Assembly (NCBI GenBank): GCA_038213435.1 | Contig: JBBQTI010000072.1 | Span: 1-11,417, forward strand | Length of the DNA stretch: 11,417 nt | Reading direction: 5' to 3' | DNA from: PALSA-610 sp038213435 | GTDB taxonomy: Bacteria; Actinomycetota; Acidimicrobiia; IMCC26256; PALSA-610 | Shown: positions 7,762 to 11,417 of the stretch, in pieces | How positions within the stretch are numbered: the first letter of the stretch is position 1 | Layout of the letters: each line of letters starts with the position of its first letter | The notes under the pieces: generated by a model | What the model was told of the DNA's origin: nothing | What the model saw: only the letters and a program-made list of their open reading frames with translations | Database searches by the model: none | Program-made: the position numbers and the translations under genes

Positions 7762-7836
7762 CACGCGCGAACGTCCCAGTCCCGGCGTTTCGGGATACCC
7801 ATATCGGCGGCTCGACCCGAACGTTATGGGGCACTC
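7762..7836 (+). repeat. Intergenic element, copy D
   Basis: The fourth copy has GCGAACGTC (7767-7775), six bases, CCGGCG (7782-7787), box 1 GGGATACCC (7792-7800) and a weaker box 2 GGGGCAC (7828-7834), 36 bases apart. It lies 110 bases after the P450 stop and 79 bases before the second cyclase/ATPase gene. Together with copy B this places one copy near the 5' end of each giant paralogue. It is the most divergent copy in its right half. The rest of the 264-base gap shows no clear gene; TACGGT at 7881-7886 is a weak -10 candidate with no matching -35. Confidence 0.65.
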
Positions 7837-7915
7837 GGTGAGGCCGGTGGGGCAGGGTGCGGCTGACCTGCCGCGCCGCTTACGGTAGAGAGGTGCAGGC
7901 GGGAGCAACACGTCG

Positions 7916-10900
7916 ATGACGACTGAGAACGTGACGGTGTTGTTCACTGACATCGTCGGTTCGACCGCGTTGGCGTCGAGCCTGGCTCAGGATGCGGCGG
8001 ACGAGGTGCGCCGCGCCCATTTCTCGGTGCTGCGCCAGGCAATCGCGGCATCGGGTGGGACCGAGGTCAAGAACCTGGGTGACGGCGTCATGGTCGTGTT
8101 CCCGGCCGCGTCGGCCGCCTTGTCGTGCGCGGTGGCGATGCAGCAAGCCGTCGACCGCGATAACCGAAGCGCGCAGCGACCGTTGGGATTGCGCGTCGGG
8201 CTGAGTGCCGGGGAAGCCACCAGAGAGGCCGACGACTACTTCGGCGATCCGGTGATCGAAGCGGCGCGCTTGTGTGCGCGCGCAGAGGGCGGCCAGATCC
8301 TCGCTGCCGATCTGGTGCGCGCCAACGCCGGTCGGCGCAGCCCGCACACGTTCACCTCGCTCGGCGAGCTCGAGCTTCAGGGCTTGCCCGATCCGGTAGA
8401 GACGCTCGAGGTTGGGTGGGAGCCGATCGGCGATGTCGAACTCACGACGAGCACGGTGCCGCTGCCGTCACGTCTCGAAACCGGGCCGGCGGTCGGTGTC
8501 ATCGGGCGTGAGATCGAGGCGGGTCTGCTCACGGATGCGTTCAAGCGCGCGGCGTCGGGCGAGGGGCGCGAGGTTGTACTCGTGTCGGGTGATGCCGGCG
8601 TCGGGAAGACAACGTTGGTCGCCGAGGCGGCGCGTCGCGGTTTCGACCGCGGCGCGTGCGTGTTGCTCGGACGATGCGAAGAGGATCTGAGCGCGTCGTA
8701 CGCGCCGTTCGCCGAGGCGCTGCATCACTATCTGACGCACGCGCCCGACGAGATGCTGCGCACGCATGTCGAAGTCCACGGCGGCGAGCTGGCCAAGCTG
8801 GTTCCCGCGCTCGGACAGCGGCTGGGGGCGTTGCCCGCGTCGACGAGCACCGATCCCGACACGGAGCGCTTCTTGCTCTACGGCGCGGTCGTAGGGCTGC
8901 TCGCGCGGGCCGCGTCCAGCCAACCTGTTGTTCTCGTGCTCGACGATCTGCAGTGGTCGGACAAGCCGAGCCTTCAGTTGCTGCGCCACGTCGTGGCTAA
9001 CGTCGAGTCGGCGCGCCTACTGGTGCTGGGAACGTTCCGCGATTCGGAGCTGTCGGCCGCGCATCCGCTGACCGAAGTCCTCGGTGCCCTCCGGCGCGAG
9101 TCGGGTGTGCGCCGCATCGAGTTGAAGGGCTTCGACGACAATGGTGTGCTCGCGTTCATGGAAGCCGCGGCGGGGCACCGGCTCGACGACGACGGTGTCG
9201 GTCTGGCCCACGCGGTGTATCGCGAGACCGACGGCAACCCCTTCTTCGTTGGTGAAGTGTTGCGGAACCTCACCGAGACCGGAGCCATCTACCAGGACGA
9301 CACTGGTCGGTGGGTGCCGACGGGCGACCTGTCGGAGATTGCGCTGCCGAACAGTGTGCGCGAGGTGATCGGCGCCCGCGTGGCGCGACTCGGCGAGCCC
9401 GCCGGCCACGTCCTCTCGCTCGCGGCCGTTATTGGTCGCGACTTCGATTTCGCGTTGCTCGACGCGGTGACCGACGTGGGCGAAGACGATCTCCTCGATC
9501 TACTCGACGGCGCGGCGGCCGCCGCGTTGGTGCGCGAGGTTCCCGACGTCGCCGGTCGTTGGAGCTTTCTGCAGGCGTTGACCCAGCACACGCTGTATCA
9601 GGATCTGGGCGCGACTCGTCGGGCCCGCGCGCATCGCCAAGTCGCCGAGGCTCTCGAAGCGATGTGCGGCGATCACCCTGGTCTGCGCGTGGGCGAGCTC
9701 GCGCATCACTGGTTCAGTGCGACGCAACCCGTCAACACCGTCAAAGCCATCAGCTACGCACGCCAGGCGGCGGAGGCCGCGCTGGCCGCGCTCGCCCCCG
9801 ACGACGCGGTGCGCTACTTCTCGCAAGCGCTTCAGCTCATCGCGCTGACACCCGGCGGCGACCCTCTGCTGGACTGCGATCTGCGCATCGGGCTCGGCGA
9901 GGCGCAACGCCAGGCCGGGATCGCCGCATTCCGGGAGACGTTCCTCGACGCCGCGCAGCGCGCCCGAGCGCTCGGTGCCACTGACCGGCTCGTCGCGTCC
10001 GCGCTGGGGAACAGCCGCGGGTTCTTTAGCGCCGCCGGGGTCATCGACACCGACAAGGTGTCGGTGCTCGAGGCCGCCCTCGAAGCACTGCCAAGTGACG
10101 ACAGCCCGGAGCGGGCGCTGCTGGTCGCCACGTTGTGCAGCGAGTTCGCGTACGGCACCACGTTGGAGCAACGTCGCGCGTTGGCTGACGATGCCCGGGC
10201 AACTGCCCGGCGGCTGGGGGACCCGGCGACCATCATCCGAGTGCTCAACCTGGTCGGCGACCCGCTCCAGGTTCCGTCCGCCCTCGACGAGAGGGTGGCC
10301 GACACAGCCGAGGCCCTGGCCCTGGCCGAGGCGCTCGGCGATCCCGACGCCCTCTTCCATGCCGCGATCTATGCGCATCTGACCGCGGTGCAAGCGGGTG
10401 ACTTCGACCTGGCCGCCCGCTGCCTCGAAACCGTGCGGACATTGAGCGACCGGCTCCGACAGCCGGCCCTGATGTGGAGCGCGACCAGTCAAGAAGCCGG
10501 TCACGCGACCGTAACTGGCGACCCCGAGCGGGCCGAACAGGTCGCCGCCGCATCGCTGCAGATGGGCATCGATAGCGGCCAGCCCGACGCCATGCTCTTC
10601 TACGCAGGCCAGTTGCTGGTGGTCCGCGAGCAGCAGGGGCGCCTGGGCGAGCTCGTTCCGATGATCGAGGAAGCGGCCGCCGAGAACGCGAACCTGAGCG
10701 GGTTGCGCGCCGCGCTCACCGCGGCGCAGATCCAAGCGGGCGACAACGATCGCGCGCGCCAGTTGCTCGACGCGGACGCTGCAGATGGATTCGCGTCTCT
10801 GCCGCAGGACATCCTCTGGATGGGCACGGTCACCTCCTCCGCCGGCGTGGCTATCGAGTTGCGCGCAGGAGAACCGGCGCAGCACCTGTACCAGCTACTC

Positions 10901-11227
10901 ACCCCGTATCACGAGCGGATCCCGTACGTAATATCGGCGAACCCTCCGGTGGCGTCCTTCCTGGGCGGACTGGCGTCGGTCCTCGGCCGCTACGACGAGG
11001 CCGAGGCATACTTCGCCGAGGCCACCGAACTCAACACCCGCGGCCAGATGAAGTACGCCACCGCGTACACGCAACTCGAGTGGGGACGAATGCTCGTCGC
11101 GCGCGCACGACCGGGTGATCTCGACCGAGCGCGCACGCTGCTCGAACAGGCCCGCGATGCCGCGGTCGCACACGGGTACGCGATGGTCGAGCGACGGGCC
11201 GCCACCGAACTGTCGAATCTCACCTGA
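7916..11227 (+). CDS. Class III cyclase-homology / STAND-type ATPase / TPR-like regulator, paralogue 2
   Basis: A 1103-residue protein with the same architecture as the minus-strand gene at 1404-4757. The cyclase domain (about 5-170) has metal Asp12 (FTDIVGST), Lys52 and Asp56 (VKNLGDG), Asp107 (DYFG) and Arg118, but Ile114 occupies the transition-state Asn position. The ATPase region has Walker A GDAGVGKT at 225-232, Walker B VLVLDD at 339-344, GNPFF at 440-444 and a winged-helix-like stretch ending in LTQHTLYQDL near 555-565. Residues from about 590 are Ala/Leu-rich helical repeats of TPR character. There is no C-terminal LuxR helix-turn-helix. The ATG at 7916 has GGGAG at 7901-7905 upstream, and the cyclase domain begins almost at once, so the start looks right. 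Such proteins are thought to be ATP-dependent signalling switches. Whether this one makes cAMP, binds nucleotide or only uses the ATPase module is open. Confidence 0.92.
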   Translation: MTTENVTVLFTDIVGSTALASSLAQDAADEVRRAHFSVLRQAIAASGGTEVKNLGDGVMVVFPAASAALSCAVAMQQAVDRDNRSAQRPLGLRVGLSAGEATREADDYFGDPVIEAARLCARAEGGQILAADLVRANAGRRSPHTFTSLGELELQGLPDPVETLEVGWEPIGDVELTTSTVPLPSRLETGPAVGVIGREIEAGLLTDAFKRAASGEGREVVLVSGDAGVGKTTLVAEAARRGFDRGACVLLGRCEEDLSASYAPFAEALHHYLTHAPDEMLRTHVEVHGGELAKLVPALGQRLGALPASTSTDPDTERFLLYGAVVGLLARAASSQPVVLVLDDLQWSDKPSLQLLRHVVANVESARLLVLGTFRDSELSAAHPLTEVLGALRRESGVRRIELKGFDDNGVLAFMEAAAGHRLDDDGVGLAHAVYRETDGNPFFVGEVLRNLTETGAIYQDDTGRWVPTGDLSEIALPNSVREVIGARVARLGEPAGHVLSLAAVIGRDFDFALLDAVTDVGEDDLLDLLDGAAAAALVREVPDVAGRWSFLQALTQHTLYQDLGATRRARAHRQVAEALEAMCGDHPGLRVGELAHHWFSATQPVNTVKAISYARQAAEAALAALAPDDAVRYFSQALQLIALTPGGDPLLDCDLRIGLGEAQRQAGIAAFRETFLDAAQRARALGATDRLVASALGNSRGFFSAAGVIDTDKVSVLEAALEALPSDDSPERALLVATLCSEFAYGTTLEQRRALADDARATARRLGDPATIIRVLNLVGDPLQVPSALDERVADTAEALALAEALGDPDALFHAAIYAHLTAVQAGDFDLAARCLETVRTLSDRLRQPALMWSATSQEAGHATVTGDPERAEQVAAASLQMGIDSGQPDAMLFYAGQLLVVREQQGRLGELVPMIEEAAAENANLSGLRAALTAAQIQAGDNDRARQLLDADAADGFASLPQDILWMGTVTSSAGVAIELRAGEPAQHLYQLLTPYHERIPYVISANPPVASFLGGLASVLGRYDEAEAYFAEATELNTRGQMKYATAYTQLEWGRMLVARARPGDLDRARTLLEQARDAAVAHGYAMVERRAATELSNLT

Positions 11228-11232
11228 CGCGG

Positions 11233-11261
11233 GAGTGAGTCTGAGTGAGTTGTGAGTGAGG
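11233..11261. repeat. GAGTGAGT direct repeats
   Basis: Three copies of an eight-base unit, GAGTGAGT (11233-11240), GAGTGAGT (11243-11250) and GAGTGAGG (11254-11261), follow the stop of the second cyclase/ATPase gene by six bases. The period is 10-11 bases. This may be slippage or a phased binding site. No hairpin plus T-run terminator is seen here. Confidence 0.6.
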
Positions 11262-11334
11262 GTGTTGGTGGTGGCCCCTAACCCTGATCTTGCAGTAGCG
11301 AGCCGCTGATCGGTTGGTCCGCGTCCGCGAAAAG

Positions 11335-11393
11335 GCCCTTCTGGTGGGAGAAACTGCGGTTGTCGAAGCTGCAGAACCCCGACCCAGAAGGGC
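11335..11393. repeat. 10-bp perfect inverted repeat near right edge
   Basis: GCCCTTCTGG (11335-11344) and its exact reverse complement CCAGAAGGGC (11384-11393) are separated by 39 bases. A transcript could form a stem-loop here, ten bases before the ATG at 11403. The arrangement resembles leader structures in front of some transposase genes, or an operator, but the window ends too soon to decide. Confidence 0.5.
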
Positions 11394-11402
11394 ACTTCCG
11401 AG

Positions 11403-11417
11403 ATGAAGCGTAATGCG
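11403..11417 (+). CDS. Possible start of a further gene (cut by window edge)
   Basis: ATG AAG CGT AAT GCG reads MKRNA and runs off the right edge. Only a weak purine stretch (CCGAG) precedes it. The upstream inverted repeat makes a transposase or another regulated gene conceivable, but five codons cannot support a family. Confidence 0.2.

Noticed and set aside
1220..7836. The four elements as a CRISPR array
   Set aside because: The copies are kilobases apart with genes between, and are only partly conserved.
9500..10885. A 461-codon minus-strand open frame inside the second cyclase/ATPase gene
   Set aside because: It is a shadow frame of the real plus-strand gene, with Arg/Gly-rich text, no motifs and no ribosome site.
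5054..11295. An identical 12-mer CTGATCTTGCAG at 5054-5065 and 11284-11295, considered as insertion-sequence ends
   Set aside because: A 12-base match is expected by chance in a window of this size, the flanks do not match, and the copies are direct, not inverted.

Overview
The window is high-GC, densely packed DNA with codon use strongly biased to G/C in the third position. The gene families (class III cyclase fused to a large ATPase, acyl-CoA-dehydrogenase-associated type phosphotransferase, soluble cytochrome P450, VOC protein) suggest an actinobacterium, possibly Acidimicrobiia or a Mycobacterium-like lineage. The exact taxon cannot be fixed from the sequence. There are no rRNA or tRNA genes, CRISPR arrays or complete insertion sequences.

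Layout, left to right: (1) an APH-type phosphotransferase on the minus strand, running off the left edge; (2) a 300-base gap holding intergenic element A; (3) a 1117-residue minus-strand cyclase-homology/STAND-type ATPase/TPR-like protein; (4) a 469-base divergent gap holding element B; (5) a plus-strand pair, an 86-residue protein of unknown function and a VOC (glyoxalase-fold) protein; (6) element C followed by what looks like a decayed SMP-30/gluconolactonase gene; (7) a complete cytochrome P450; (8) element D; (9) a second plus-strand cyclase/ATPase/TPR-like protein of 1103 residues, a full-length paralogue of the first; (10) a short tail with GAGTGAGT repeats, a 10-bp inverted repeat and perhaps the first codons of another gene.

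The two giant signalling proteins point away from each other and bracket a small metabolic block (unknown 86 aa, VOC, SMP-30 remnant, P450). Both keep the metal-binding Asp pair, the purine-selecting Lys/Asp pair and the transition-state Arg of class III cyclases. Both have lost the transition-state Asn (Val in one, Ile in the other). Neither has a visible C-terminal LuxR helix-turn-helix.

The most unusual feature is a roughly 75-bp element found once in each of the four larger internal gaps, always in the same orientation. It has a fixed spacing between an ACGTC block and a CCGGCG block, and two GGGATACC-like boxes 34-37 bp apart. I do not recognise it. It could be a shared regulatory site, a structured RNA element or a REP-like intergenic repeat.
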